Shown here one piece after another: positions 27,261 through 36,351 of a DNA stretch of 64,000 bases. The stretch covers positions 1 through 64,000 of the forward strand of contig JODU01000028.1 in assembly GCA_000720845.1 (NCBI GenBank), written 5' to 3'. Source of the DNA: Kitasatospora aureofaciens (GTDB taxonomy: Bacteria; Actinomycetota; Actinomycetes; Streptomycetales; Streptomycetaceae). The stretch's first letter is position 1. Each line of letters opens with the position of its first letter. Position numbers and translations under genes: made by a program. The notes under the pieces are model-generated. The model searched no databases. It had not been told where the DNA came from and saw only the letters and a list, made by a program, of their open reading frames with translations.

Positions 27261-27413
27261 CGGACGGACCCTGCGGCGCCGGGCGCCGGAACAGCGCGCC
27301 CGGCCACCGGGGTGCGGTCACGGGGTGTACGATCTTCGGGCGGCATCGCGTGTCGGTCACCGTCTGGGTGAGGCATGGAGGCGCCGCGGAGATGCCCGTG
27401 GAGGCATTGACCC

Positions 27414-27842
27414 GTGTCAGTCGAGTTCAACCACACCATCGTTCTCTCCCGCGACCGGGAGAAGTCCGCCCGTTTCCTCGCCGGAGTCCTCGGCCTCGAG
27501 GTCGGCGAACCGGCCGGAATGTTCCTGCCCGTGACGACCGCCAACGGCGTCACCCTCGATTTCGCCACCGTCGACGTCGACATCCCCGTGCAGCACTACG
27601 CGTTCCTCGTCTCCGAGGAAGAGTTCGACGACGTCCTCGCCCGGCTCGTCGAGGGCGGGATCCCCATCCAGGCCGACCCACAAGGCCGGCACCCGCGCCG
27701 GATCAACCGCAACGACGGCGGCCGGGGCGTGTACTTCACCGACCCGTCCGGACACGGCATGGAGGCCTTCACCCGCCCGTACGGCAGTGACCCGTCCTCG
27801 CCGCTGAACGGCGTCACGGAGGACGTGCCCGGGGCCCGCTGA
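27414..27842 (+). CDS. VOC (glyoxalase/dioxygenase-like) protein
   Basis: The 142-aa protein shows paired beta-alpha-beta-beta-beta modules: 'FNHTIVLSRDREKSARFLAGVLGLEV' with a potential His ligand at residue 7, 'HYAFLVSEEEFDDVLARL' and 'RGVYFTDPSGHGMEAFTRPY' with Glu near the C-terminus. The family includes glyoxalase I, fosfomycin-resistance thiol transferases and extradiol dioxygenases; the reaction here is unknown. It starts with GTG 27414. Confidence 0.83.
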   Translation: MSVEFNHTIVLSRDREKSARFLAGVLGLEVGEPAGMFLPVTTANGVTLDFATVDVDIPVQHYAFLVSEEEFDDVLARLVEGGIPIQADPQGRHPRRINRNDGGRGVYFTDPSGHGMEAFTRPYGSDPSSPLNGVTEDVPGAR

Positions 27843-28041
27843 CCGGCGTCCCGGGGCCGTTCACGCGGCCGTCACGCGCCGCTGTCGGGCAGGACCGTGG
27901 TCAGACCCCCTCCGCGTACCGGTGGCCCCGAGGTGCCGGATGCGAGGGGGACTGGCCGTGCGGATGCGGACGGGGCTCGGAATGAGAGCCGTCGGAGCCG
28001 GTGCTCAGCCCGGCCCGCGCCGGGTGGGTGACAGGTGGGCC

Positions 28042-29328
28042 TCAGCGGTCGGCGGTGTGCCGGGCCGGGGTGGGGGCGGACGCGCGGCTCCGTCGCGGCA
28101 GCAGCAGCGGGGTCGCCAGGAGGAGGACGCCCGCGAGGGCGACCGCCGTGCGCGTTCCGGTCAGGCCGGCCAGCAGACCCCACACCGCGGTCAGCGCCGC
28201 TGTGGTCAGTTTCCCGCTGACCGTCCAGGCCGACAGGGTGCGCGCCACCCGGTCCGCGGGCGTCAACTCCAGCCGCCGGGTGACGCACACCGGGTTGTAC
28301 ACGCCCACGGACGTGATCAGGGCGAACTCGACGGCCATCACCAGGACCAGCCCCGAGGTCCCCGGCCCCACGAAAGCCAGCCCGGCCGGCCAGCACACGC
28401 GCAGCACGCCACTGGTGACCAGCACCCGGTGCTCCCCGAAGCGCGCCACGAGCGGTCCGGCCAGGCGCGAGCCGATCAGCCCGCCGACGCACGGCACCGC
28501 GAAGGCGAGGGAGTACTGCCAGGGCGCGAAGCCCAGGTCGCCCAGCATGAGCACGGCCAGCAGCGGTGCCGTCGCCATGATCAGCCCGTTGACCAGGACC
28601 GTGTTGAGGAACAGCGAACGCAGACCCGATGAGGCGAGCACGTACCGCCAGCCGTCCAGCAGGTCACCGGCGCGCAACCGGCTCGCCCCCGCACGCCGCG
28701 GGCGCGGCTCCCCGCCCCCGATCGCCCGGATGCCCAGCGCCGACAGGAGATAGCTGACCGCGTCGACCGCCACCGTCACCACCGGGCCGAACAGCCCGAC
28801 CGCGGCCCCGCCGACCGGGGGTCCGAGCATGGCCGCGGTCCAGGTCGTCGACTCGAACCGGCCGTTGGCGCGCAGCAGGTCCGGCGGCCGTACCAGCGCC
28901 TTGAGGCAGGAACCGGCGGCGGACCTGAAGGTGATGTCGGCCGCGGCGACGACGACCGACACGACCAGCAACTGGGCGAAGCCGAGCCGGCCGAAGGCGT
29001 ACGCCAGGGGCACGCTCAGCAGCACCGCACACCGGACCAGGTCCATCGCGACCATCACCGGCCGCTTGCGCCGGAACTCCACCCACGGCCCGAGCGGCAC
29101 GGCCACCAGCGCCCCCACCGCGAGACCGGCCGCCGCGAGCGCCGCCACCCGAGCCGGTCCGGCGTCCAGCACCAGGACCGCGATCAACGGAAAGGCGTCG
29201 AAGGCGAGCCGCGTGCCGAAGGTGCTGACCGTGAACGCCGCCCACAGCCATCCGAACCCCCGTCCCAACGACCCGCTGCTGCCCACCACGTCCGACCCGG
29301 CCACACCCGACTCCGTCACGCCGGACAT
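28042..29328 (-). CDS. MFS transporter, EntS/MFS_3 type
   Basis: The 428-aa protein has about 12 hydrophobic helices and the first-half loop 'GPWVEFRRKRPVMVAMDLVR', with 'FRSAAGSCLKALVRPPDLLRANGRFES' and 'GVYNPVCVTRRLELTPADRVARTLS' (shown in fragments), characteristic of the MFS_3 exporters related to EntS and macrolide exporters. It probably extrudes a small molecule. The ATG at 29328 is preferred over TTG 29331. It is convergent with the VOC gene; the roughly 200-bp gap (27843-28041) holds no gene I can see. Confidence 0.85.
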   Translation of the reverse strand: MSGVTESGVAGSDVVGSSGSLGRGFGWLWAAFTVSTFGTRLAFDAFPLIAVLVLDAGPARVAALAAAGLAVGALVAVPLGPWVEFRRKRPVMVAMDLVRCAVLLSVPLAYAFGRLGFAQLLVVSVVVAAADITFRSAAGSCLKALVRPPDLLRANGRFESTTWTAAMLGPPVGGAAVGLFGPVVTVAVDAVSYLLSALGIRAIGGGEPRPRRAGASRLRAGDLLDGWRYVLASSGLRSLFLNTVLVNGLIMATAPLLAVLMLGDLGFAPWQYSLAFAVPCVGGLIGSRLAGPLVARFGEHRVLVTSGVLRVCWPAGLAFVGPGTSGLVLVMAVEFALITSVGVYNPVCVTRRLELTPADRVARTLSAWTVSGKLTTAALTAVWGLLAGLTGTRTAVALAGVLLLATPLLLPRRSRASAPTPARHTADR

Positions 29329-29412
29329 CAAAGCGAGCCGGGCCCGGGCGGATCAAACAACCGGCCGGGCAGTACGTACAACCGATCGTTGTGCGGCGTG
29401 GCTCCGCGCGTC

Positions 29413-30300
29413 CTACCGGGCCAGCAGCTTGCGCAGCGCCCCGGCGACCTCGCCCGGCGCCTCCTCCGCCATGAAGTGCCCGCAGTCGACGGTCTCGTGC
29501 CGCAGGTCAGGGGCCCACGCCCGCCACAGCGCCGCGGCGTCGTACCCGAGAGCGGCGCCCCAGTCCTGCTGGAGCACGGTCACCGGCATCCGCAGCCGGT
29601 TGCCGTTCTCCCGGTCCGCCCGGTCGTGCTCGACGTCGATGCCGGCCGAGGCCCGGTAATCGGCCACGATGGACGGCACCGCCTCGCGGGACGCCTTCAG
29701 GTAGGCGGCGCGGACGTCGGCGGGCAGGGCCTGCGGGTCCCGGGTCCACACGTCGAGGAAGTGACCGAAGAACGCGTCCGGCGCGGCGCCGATCAGCTGC
29801 TCCGGCAGCCCCGGCGGCTGCGCCATCAGATACAGGTGGAAGCCCACCGCCGCCGTCGTGCCGTGCAGGACGTCCCACATGTCCAGCGTCGGCAGCACGT
29901 CGAGCGCGGCCAGGTGCGTCACCGCGTCGGGGTGGTCGAGCCCGGCGCGCACCGCGACCAGCGCGCCCCGGTCGTGACCGGCCAGCGCGAACCGATCGTG
30001 CCCCAGCTCCCGGGCCAGGGCGACCACGTCGGCGGCCATGGCCCGCTTGGCGTACGCGGTGCCGTCCGGGTCGGCGGGCTTGTCGCTGGCGCCGTAGCCG
30101 CGCAGGTCGGGGCAGATGACCGTGTGGTCGGCCGCCAGGTCGGCGGCGACGTGCCGCCACATGAGGTGGGTCTGGGGAAAGCCGTGCAGCAGTACGACGG
30201 GGCTGCCCGTGCCGCCGACGGCCACGTGCAGGCCGACGCCGTCGGCGACGGTCACGCGTTCCTGGGTGAAGCCGGGGATGGCCGGTTCCGTGGTGGTCAT
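29413..30300 (-). CDS. alpha/beta hydrolase, haloacetate-dehalogenase-like
   Basis: The 295-aa protein has 'VVLLHGFPQTHLMWRHVA', 'VICPDLRGYGASDKP', the nucleophile elbow 'LAGHDRGALVAVR' with Asp110-Arg111, and a C-terminal 'DCGHFMAEEAP' containing the catalytic His. Asp as nucleophile and the Arg after it are as in fluoroacetate dehalogenase and epoxide hydrolases. By remembered numbering of that enzyme (FAcD), His155 is kept but the halide-site Trp156 is Leu here, so fluoride release is doubtful. It diverges from the BTAD regulator. Confidence 0.85.
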   Translation of the reverse strand: MTTTEPAIPGFTQERVTVADGVGLHVAVGGTGSPVVLLHGFPQTHLMWRHVAADLAADHTVICPDLRGYGASDKPADPDGTAYAKRAMAADVVALARELGHDRFALAGHDRGALVAVRAGLDHPDAVTHLAALDVLPTLDMWDVLHGTTAAVGFHLYLMAQPPGLPEQLIGAAPDAFFGHFLDVWTRDPQALPADVRAAYLKASREAVPSIVADYRASAGIDVEHDRADRENGNRLRMPVTVLQQDWGAALGYDAAALWRAWAPDLRHETVDCGHFMAEEAPGEVAGALRKLLAR

Positions 30301-30478
30301 GGTGGTAGATGCCTCTCTGTTCCCGCTCGTGTCACACGTTCCTGTGACGCCTACGAGACTGCCGCGCGCCGATCAGCAACCGATCAGCAGCCGATCCGCG
30401 ACCGGCCGGGGACCGGCCCGCACGCGTACCGTGGTCAGCGCAGGCGCGGTGGCGGATCGGAGCGGACGGAACACGGAC

Positions 30479-32461
30479 ATGGAAGCGGTCACGTTCGGTG
30501 TGCTCGGCGCGGTCACCGCCTGGCGCGGCCCCGACGTGCTCGCCCTCAAGGGCCCCCGGCACCGGGCCGTGCTCGCCCGGCTGATCCTGGCCCGGCGGCG
30601 GGTCGTCCCGGTCGCCCGCCTGGTCGATGACCTGTGGGACGCGCCGCCGCCGCGGGCCGTGGGGGCGGTGCGCACCTTCGTCGGGGACCTGCGCCGCGCC
30701 CTGGAACCGGAGCGCCCGCCGCGCGCCCCCGCCCGGCTGCTCGTCACCGAGGGCCCGGGATACGCCCTGCGCGCGGCGACCGCCACCGTGGACGCGTGGC
30801 GCTTCGAGGCCGCCGTCGCCGAGGCGGACCGGATGCCGGCCGCCCAGGCACCCGACCGGCTGCGGGTGGCCCTGGGGGAGTGGCGGGGACCCGCCTACGC
30901 CGAGTTCGGCGCGGCGGACTGGGCCCGCGGCGAACGCTCCCGGCTCACCGAGTTGCGGCTGCGCGCCGTCGAACGCCGCGCGGAGCTGCTCGTGGAACTC
31001 GGCCGCGCCTCCGAGGCCGTCCCCGACCTGGACGCGCACCTCGCCGAGCACCCCTGGCGCGAGGAGTCCTGGCGCCTGCTCGCGCTCGCCCTGTACCGGA
31101 CCGGACGGCAGGCGGACGCCCTCGCCGTGCTGCGCCGGGCCCGCGCCCTGCTGGCCGGCCGGCTGGGCATCGACCCCGGCCCGCGGCTGCGCAGGCTGGA
31201 GGCCGGCATCCTCGCCCAGGACCCGGACCTGGACCCGCCCGGCGAACCGGCGGACGCGGCGGCCCGGCTGTGGGCCCGGGCGACCGAGGCGTACGACCGC
31301 ACGGTCGCCGCCGGTTCCCGGGCCCGCCTGGAATCCACCGTCGGCCTGCTGCGGAGCCTCGCGGTCACCGGCGGCGGTGGCCTGGAGGCTGCCCGGGAAC
31401 ACCGGATGACGGCGGTCCAGGCGGCGGAGGAGACGGGCGACGCGGAACTGACGGCCCGGGTGATCGGCGCCTACGACGTCCCCGCCAACTGGACTCGCAG
31501 CGACGACCCCGAACTGGCCCGGAGCCTCGTCGCCGCCGCCGAACGCACCCTCGCCGCTCTGCCGGAGAGCCCCACGACGGACGCGGCACGCTGCCGCCTG
31601 CTGGCCACCGTCGCCCTGGAGTCGCGGGGCGTGCGCTCCCCGCGCGGGCCGCGGGCGGCCGCCGAGGCCGAGCGGATCGCCCGCCGCCTGGACGACCCCG
31701 CGCTGCTCGCGTTCGCCCTCAACGGCGTCTTCATGCAGTCCTGCACCCGCGCCGGGCTGGCTCCCCGCCGCGACGCGATCGGCGCCGAACTCGTCGCCCT
31801 CGGCACCCGGCACGGCCTGGTCAACTACGAGGTGCTCGGCCACCTGATCCGGCTCCAGGCCCGCTCGGCCCTCGCCGACCTCACCGCCGCCGACGCACAC
31901 GCGAGCGCCGTCGACCGCCTCGCCGAACGGCACGAACGACCCCTCGTGGCCGTCTTCACCGCCTGGTACCTGGCCCTGCGCCGGGCGGCCACCGCCGACT
32001 GCTCCGCCGACTCCCACGACCGCGCCGAGGCCGCCTACCGGTCGGCCGCCGGGCGACTCGACGGCGCGGGGATGCCGGGCCTGGAACGCGGGCTGCTGCC
32101 CCTCGCCCTGCTCGGCCTGCGCCTGGCCCACGGCCGGCCCGCGGCGGTGGACCCGGGCGCGGACTGGGGGCCGTACCGGCCCTGGGCCGAGCCGTTCGCC
32201 CTGCTGGCCGAGGGCCGTGACACCGAGGCCCGCGGCGCCCTGCGGGCCCTGCCGGAACCTCCGCCCGACCTCCTCTACGAGGCCCTGTGCTGCGCCGAGG
32301 CCGCACTCGCCCTCGCACTCGGCGACCGCCCGGCCCTGCGGCGGACGTACGACAGGCTGCTGCCCGCGTCCGGTGAACTCGCGGGCGCGGGCAGCGGACT
32401 GCTCACCTTCGGACCGGTCGACGGATGGCTCGACGCGATCCGCCGGACCCTGGACGCGTGA
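30479..32461 (+). CDS. BTAD-domain (SARP/AfsR-like) transcriptional regulator
   Basis: The 660-aa protein has an OmpR-type winged helix at the N-terminus (FGVLGAVTAWRGPDVLALKGPRHRAVLARL region, 5-100, 'DDLWDAPPPRAVGAVRTFVGDLRRAL' within), then the bacterial transcriptional activation domain (about 105-245; 'AWRFEAAVAEADRM', 'RGERSRLTELRLRAVERRAELLVELG', 'HPWREESWRLLALALYRTGRQADAL' in fragments). The C-terminal 400 residues are helical and TPR-like; no NB-ARC ATPase motifs are seen. Such regulators often activate nearby genes; the divergent hydrolase is the obvious candidate. ATG 30479 is chosen over in-frame GTG 30449 because the wHTH begins at once. Confidence 0.85.
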   Translation: MEAVTFGVLGAVTAWRGPDVLALKGPRHRAVLARLILARRRVVPVARLVDDLWDAPPPRAVGAVRTFVGDLRRALEPERPPRAPARLLVTEGPGYALRAATATVDAWRFEAAVAEADRMPAAQAPDRLRVALGEWRGPAYAEFGAADWARGERSRLTELRLRAVERRAELLVELGRASEAVPDLDAHLAEHPWREESWRLLALALYRTGRQADALAVLRRARALLAGRLGIDPGPRLRRLEAGILAQDPDLDPPGEPADAAARLWARATEAYDRTVAAGSRARLESTVGLLRSLAVTGGGGLEAAREHRMTAVQAAEETGDAELTARVIGAYDVPANWTRSDDPELARSLVAAAERTLAALPESPTTDAARCRLLATVALESRGVRSPRGPRAAAEAERIARRLDDPALLAFALNGVFMQSCTRAGLAPRRDAIGAELVALGTRHGLVNYEVLGHLIRLQARSALADLTAADAHASAVDRLAERHERPLVAVFTAWYLALRRAATADCSADSHDRAEAAYRSAAGRLDGAGMPGLERGLLPLALLGLRLAHGRPAAVDPGADWGPYRPWAEPFALLAEGRDTEARGALRALPEPPPDLLYEALCCAEAALALALGDRPALRRTYDRLLPASGELAGAGSGLLTFGPVDGWLDAIRRTLDA

Positions 32462-32595
32462 CGGAGTCGCGGCGAGCCGTCGTCACGGGCCTGCCGAGGC
32501 CGGGGACCGGCGTGGACAGACCTCGCGCCGAGCCGGGCCCCGCGGCGGGACGCCGACCGGGGTTGCCCCGGCCCGTGCCGGGTACCCGCCGGGCC

Positions 32596-33030
32596 ATGAA
32601 GTGGCAGCAGGTCCAGGACGGTCCGTCCGCGGTGTACGTGGTGGTGCTCGACCAGGGCGAGGACGCGGTCGCCGAACTGACCGCCTTCGCCCGTGACCGG
32701 TCGCTGGGAGCCTCCCAGGTGACCGCGGTGGGCGCCTTCTCCGAGGCGGTCGTCGGCTGGTTCGACCGGCGGGCCCAGGACTACCGGCGCGTCCCGGTCC
32801 AGGAGCAGTGCGAGGTGCTGTCCCTCATCGGGGACATCGCCGTCGCCGACGACGGACCCACCCCGCACCTGCACGCCGTACTGGGCCTGTCCGACGGCTC
32901 GACCCGCGGCGGCCACCTGCTGTCCGGCCGGGTCTGGCCGACGCTGGAGGTCGTCGTCCGGGACAGCCCGGCCGAGCTGGCCAGGACCCACCGTCCCGAC
33001 ATCGGCCTGGCCCTGATCGACCTGGGCTGA
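32596..33030 (+). CDS. PPC/DUF296-domain protein
   Basis: The 144-aa protein has the plant-and-prokaryote-conserved (DUF296) fold: 'VVVLDQGEDAVAELTAFARDR', 'ASQVTAVGAFSEAVVGWFDR', and the conserved metal-binding 'PHLHAVLGLSDGSTRGGHLL'. In plants the domain accompanies AT-hook proteins; standalone bacterial copies have unknown roles. No good ribosome binding site precedes ATG 32596, so the start is less certain. Confidence 0.85.
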   Translation: MKWQQVQDGPSAVYVVVLDQGEDAVAELTAFARDRSLGASQVTAVGAFSEAVVGWFDRRAQDYRRVPVQEQCEVLSLIGDIAVADDGPTPHLHAVLGLSDGSTRGGHLLSGRVWPTLEVVVRDSPAELARTHRPDIGLALIDLG

Positions 33031-33118
33031 ACCGGCCGTCGCGGCACGGTTTACCGGCCCGGGTGCGGGCTACGCGGCCTGCGGACGATCCCGTACCGAC
33101 ACCCCCGGGAGGCGCGAC

Positions 33119-33544
33119 ATGACACGGCGCATCCGAGACGTGATGTCACCGGCCGCGGTGGCCGTCGAGCCCATGACGACCGTGACGCGGGCGGCCCGGC
33201 TGATGCGCGAGGAGGACGTCGGCGACGTCCTCGTGACCTACGACTGCGACCTGTTCGGTGTCCTCACCGACCGCGACATCGTGCTCCGGGGTGTCGCCGA
33301 CGGCCGGGACCCCGACGCCACCACGGTCGGCGCGGTGTGCACGCCCCCACCCGTCGTCACCCTGGGACCCGACGACACCACCGACCGCGCCGCCGAGCTG
33401 ATGCGCCGCCACGCCGTGCGCCGGCTCCCGGTCGTCGAGCACGGCGGCGTCCCGGTCGGCGTCGTCAGCCTCGGCGACCTCGCCGCCACCGACGACCCGC
33501 ACTCCGCGCTGGCGGACATCAGCCGGGCCGCACCCGGCCACTGA
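33119..33544 (+). CDS. CBS-domain pair protein
   Basis: The 141-aa protein is two CBS repeats: 'RDVMSPAAVAVEPMTTVTRAARLM..EDVGDVLVTY..LFGVLTDRDIV' and 'VVTLGPDDTTDRAAELMRRHAVRRLPVVEHGGVPVGVVSLGDLA' (segments). Tandem CBS pairs bind adenine nucleotides and sense energy state. ATG 33119 follows GGGAGG. It begins a three-gene run (CBS, membrane protein, hrdC). Confidence 0.92.
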   Translation: MTRRIRDVMSPAAVAVEPMTTVTRAARLMREEDVGDVLVTYDCDLFGVLTDRDIVLRGVADGRDPDATTVGAVCTPPPVVTLGPDDTTDRAAELMRRHAVRRLPVVEHGGVPVGVVSLGDLAATDDPHSALADISRAAPGH

Positions 33545-33569
33545 CACCCCGGCACCGGGGAGGAACGGC

Positions 33570-33818
33570 ATGAGCGAACCGGTCCACGCGCGGAGCGCGC
33601 TGCGGCTGAGGCTGCTGCTGTCGGCGCTCTTCCCGCCGCTGTTCCTCGCGGGAGCCGCGTTCTTCGGCGCGTGGGCCGCCGACACCGCCTCCGGCGACAG
33701 TCCCGGCCGCGGCACGCTCGTGGTGATCGCCGTGGTGTGCGGGGCGCTCGCCCTGCCGGCGGCGGCCGACCTGCTGGTGGTGGTCCGACGGCTGCGGAAC
33801 GGACACCAGCCGCACTGA
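33570..33818 (+). CDS. small two-helix membrane protein
   Basis: The 82-aa protein has two hydrophobic helices (about 15-36 and 49-70) separated by a short exposed loop, and basic termini. AACGGC/GGAGG upstream supports ATG 33570. Family not recognised with certainty. It lies 25 bp after the CBS gene and 35 bp before hrdC, suggesting cotranscription. Confidence 0.7.
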   Translation: MSEPVHARSALRLRLLLSALFPPLFLAGAAFFGAWAADTASGDSPGRGTLVVIAVVCGALALPAAADLLVVVRRLRNGHQPH

Positions 33819-33853
33819 CGAAGCGACCCGATGAGGGGGACGGAGGGACCGAC

Positions 33854-34873
33854 ATGGCGCCCACGGCACGCACACCCGCACCACGCACCCGGGAGGACCG
33901 CCGCGCCACCACCCGCACCGCACGGCTGCGCACCCGGATCCCCGAACCCGACGAGGAACCCGACCTGCTCGGCGAGTACCTGACCCAGATCGGCGCCACG
34001 CCCCTGCTGACCGCCGCGGACGAGGTACGGCTCGCCACGCGCATCGAGGCGGGCGTGCGGGCCCGGGAGGAACTGGAGGCGGCCGACACCGGCGAGCCCG
34101 CCCCCGCGCCCGGGCGGCGCCGCGCGCTGCAGGAGACCGTGCACGACGGCCAGGAGGCCAAGGACCACATGGTGCGGGCCAATCTGCGGCTGGTGGTGTC
34201 GATGGCCAAGCGCCACGCCCACCGCGGTCTGCCCCTCCTCGACGTCATCCAGGAGGGCAACCTCGGACTGATCCGGGCCGTGGAGAAGTTCGACCACACC
34301 AAGGGCTTCAAGTTCTCCACGTACGCCACCTGGTGGATCCGCCAGGCCATCGAGCGGGGCCTGGCCACCCACGCCCGGACGGTCCGGCTGCCGGTCCACG
34401 TCGTGGAGCAGCTCCAGAAACTCGCCAAGGTCGAACGCAAGCTCCGCGCGGGCCTCGACCGCGAGCCGACCACCGAGGAGGTCGCCGCCGAGAGCGGCAT
34501 CGACGCGGACAAGGTCGTCTGGCTGCGCCGGGTCGGACGGGACGCGGTCAGCCTGGACACCCCCGTGGACGAGACCGGCGACACCGTCGTGGGCGACCTC
34601 ATCCCCGACACCGAGGTGCTGCGCGCCCCGGAGGTCGCCGAGTTCCAGGCGCTCGCGGCGGAGTTGCGGGAGGCCGTCGGCACCCTCGCACCCCGCGAGT
34701 CCCTGATCCTCAGCCTGCGCTACGGACTGCACGACGGCCGTCCCCGCACCCTGCAACAGGTCGCCCAGCACGTGGGCCTCACCCGCGAACGCGTCCGCCA
34801 GCTGGAGAAGGCCTCGCTCGCCCACCTGCGCGCACCCGAGCACCGGGAACGCCTGCTGGACTGGGCGAGCTGA
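33854..34873 (+). CDS. hrdC: principal-like RNA polymerase sigma factor (HrdC-type)
   Basis: The 339-aa sigma-70 group 1/2 factor has region 1.2 'DLLGEYLTQIGATPLLTAADEV', region 2 'HMVRANLRLVVSMAKRH' and 'LLDVIQEGNLGLIRAVEKFDHTKGFKFSTYATWWIRQAI' (in parts), region 3 'PTTEEVAAESGIDADKVV' and region 4 'RTLQQVAQHVGLTRERVRQLE'. The N-terminus is short, unlike HrdB. Its length and remembered context point to HrdC, a nonessential relative of the principal sigma. GGAGGGACC precedes ATG 33854. It may be transcribed with the CBS and membrane-protein genes. Confidence 0.85.
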   Translation: MAPTARTPAPRTREDRRATTRTARLRTRIPEPDEEPDLLGEYLTQIGATPLLTAADEVRLATRIEAGVRAREELEAADTGEPAPAPGRRRALQETVHDGQEAKDHMVRANLRLVVSMAKRHAHRGLPLLDVIQEGNLGLIRAVEKFDHTKGFKFSTYATWWIRQAIERGLATHARTVRLPVHVVEQLQKLAKVERKLRAGLDREPTTEEVAAESGIDADKVVWLRRVGRDAVSLDTPVDETGDTVVGDLIPDTEVLRAPEVAEFQALAAELREAVGTLAPRESLILSLRYGLHDGRPRTLQQVAQHVGLTRERVRQLEKASLAHLRAPEHRERLLDWAS

Positions 34874-34900
34874 CCCGGCCGGAGCCGAGGCGGCGGACTC

Positions 34901-36337
34901 TTACTCGGGCCCCGTCCGCAGCCGGGCCCCCTGCCGCAGCAGCTCGCGCTGGACCAGCCGGTAGGGCAGACCTCGCGGTCCGCGCCCGTGCCGGACGGTC
35001 AGCGCCGCGCACACCCCGGCCGCGTGGCCGGTCGCCATGGCGATGGGCATCACCCGGTACGACGAGTGCGCCACGTGCGTCCCGGAGATGCAGCGGCCCG
35101 CCACCAGCAGCCGGTCGGTGCCCCGGGGGAGCAGACAGCGCAGCGGGATGTCGTAGAAGCTGCCCCGCGGCACCCTCTTCAGGACGGTGCCGGAGCCGCG
35201 CGGATTGTGGATGTCGACCGGATAGGCGCCGTGCGCGATCACGTCCGGGAAGGTGCGCGCCGCCAGGATGTCGTGGCCGGTCAGCTGGTAGTCGCCGAGC
35301 ACCCGGCGGCTCTCCCGCACCCCGATGTGCGTGCCGCTCTGCACCACGTACGACTCCTCGAACCCGGGCACCCGGGTGCGCAGGAAGCGGTCGATCTCGG
35401 CCAGTTGGCGCCGGGCGGTGTACTCGGCGCGGGAGAGGTCCCAGACGCTGGTGCCCAGGACCCGGTTCACCCGGGTGCTGTTCACGGCGACCTCGTGCGG
35501 GTGCGGGGTCGCGAAGAAGAGGATGTCCTCGCGCGGCAGCCGCAGTTCGCCGCCCGCCCTGGCCTCCTCGATCAGGTCCCACAGCCCGTGCACACCCCGC
35601 CACTGGTCGGGGTGCTCGCGCACGTACGCGGCGAAGTCGGGCCGGGCGAAGTCGGCGACGCGGAACATCAGCGTCATGGGCTGCACCAGCCCGTCCTCCG
35701 GCCGCCCGATCTCGTACGGCGCTCCGCAGGCCGTCGCCACGTCGCCGTCGCCCGTGCCGTCCACGACGACCCCGGCGTCGATCACCACCGGCCCCGACTT
35801 GGTCTCGAACACCACCCGCCAGCCCGAGCCGTCCTCCAGCGGCAGCGCGCCGGAGGCGAAGGAGTGGAACAGCATCCGCACCCCCGACTCGTCCATCATC
35901 TCCAGCAGGGCGGACTTGAACAGCTCCGGGTCGAAGGGGACCGTGTACCCGGTCTTCGGAGAGGGCGGCAGACAGCCGCCGCGGCCCATGAGCCGGTCGA
36001 GCAATTGCCACAGGACGCCCGCGACCACCGGCTCGCCCTCGCCGTGGTCGGTGGGCAGCAGCCGTGAGGTGTCCCCGTCCTCGGTGAACGCGGCCTGCTT
36101 GTGCTCGTTGTGGAACGACATCAGCGGCATCACCAGCGCCACGGTCGCGTTGCCGCCGAGGAAGCCGTACCGCTCCACCAGCACGACGTCCGCCCCGGCG
36201 TCGGCCGCGCCGACCGCCGCCGCGAACCCGGCGGGACCGCCGCCCACCACCAGGACGTCGCAGCGGCCGCCGTGCCGGGCGGGCCGGGGCGGCAGGGTGA
36301 CGGTGCGGGACTCGTGGGGCTCTTGCAGTATCGGCAT
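34901..36337 (-). CDS. FAD-dependent oxidoreductase (FAD_oxidored family)
   Basis: The 478-aa protein has an FAD-binding fold 'CDVLVVGGGPAGFAAAVGAADAGADVVLVERYGFLGGNATV' (residues 26-66, in parts), 'VVDGTGDGDVATACGAPYE', and a terminal FAD motif 'LLVAGRCISGTHVAHSSYRVMPIAMATGHAAG'. PF12831 members oxidise unknown, often sugar- or cofactor-like, substrates. GGAGGTGAACG precedes ATG 36337. It is 14 bp downstream of the pyruvyltransferase gene in the same direction, so they form an operon. Confidence 0.88.
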   Translation of the reverse strand: MPILQEPHESRTVTLPPRPARHGGRCDVLVVGGGPAGFAAAVGAADAGADVVLVERYGFLGGNATVALVMPLMSFHNEHKQAAFTEDGDTSRLLPTDHGEGEPVVAGVLWQLLDRLMGRGGCLPPSPKTGYTVPFDPELFKSALLEMMDESGVRMLFHSFASGALPLEDGSGWRVVFETKSGPVVIDAGVVVDGTGDGDVATACGAPYEIGRPEDGLVQPMTLMFRVADFARPDFAAYVREHPDQWRGVHGLWDLIEEARAGGELRLPREDILFFATPHPHEVAVNSTRVNRVLGTSVWDLSRAEYTARRQLAEIDRFLRTRVPGFEESYVVQSGTHIGVRESRRVLGDYQLTGHDILAARTFPDVIAHGAYPVDIHNPRGSGTVLKRVPRGSFYDIPLRCLLPRGTDRLLVAGRCISGTHVAHSSYRVMPIAMATGHAAGVCAALTVRHGRGPRGLPYRLVQRELLRQGARLRTGPE

Positions 36338-36351
36338 CGTTCACCTCCGGA

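Noticed and set aside
27843..28041. Search for a gene in the convergent gap between VOC and MFS genes
   Set aside because: No frame has coding bias or a start signal; treated as empty.
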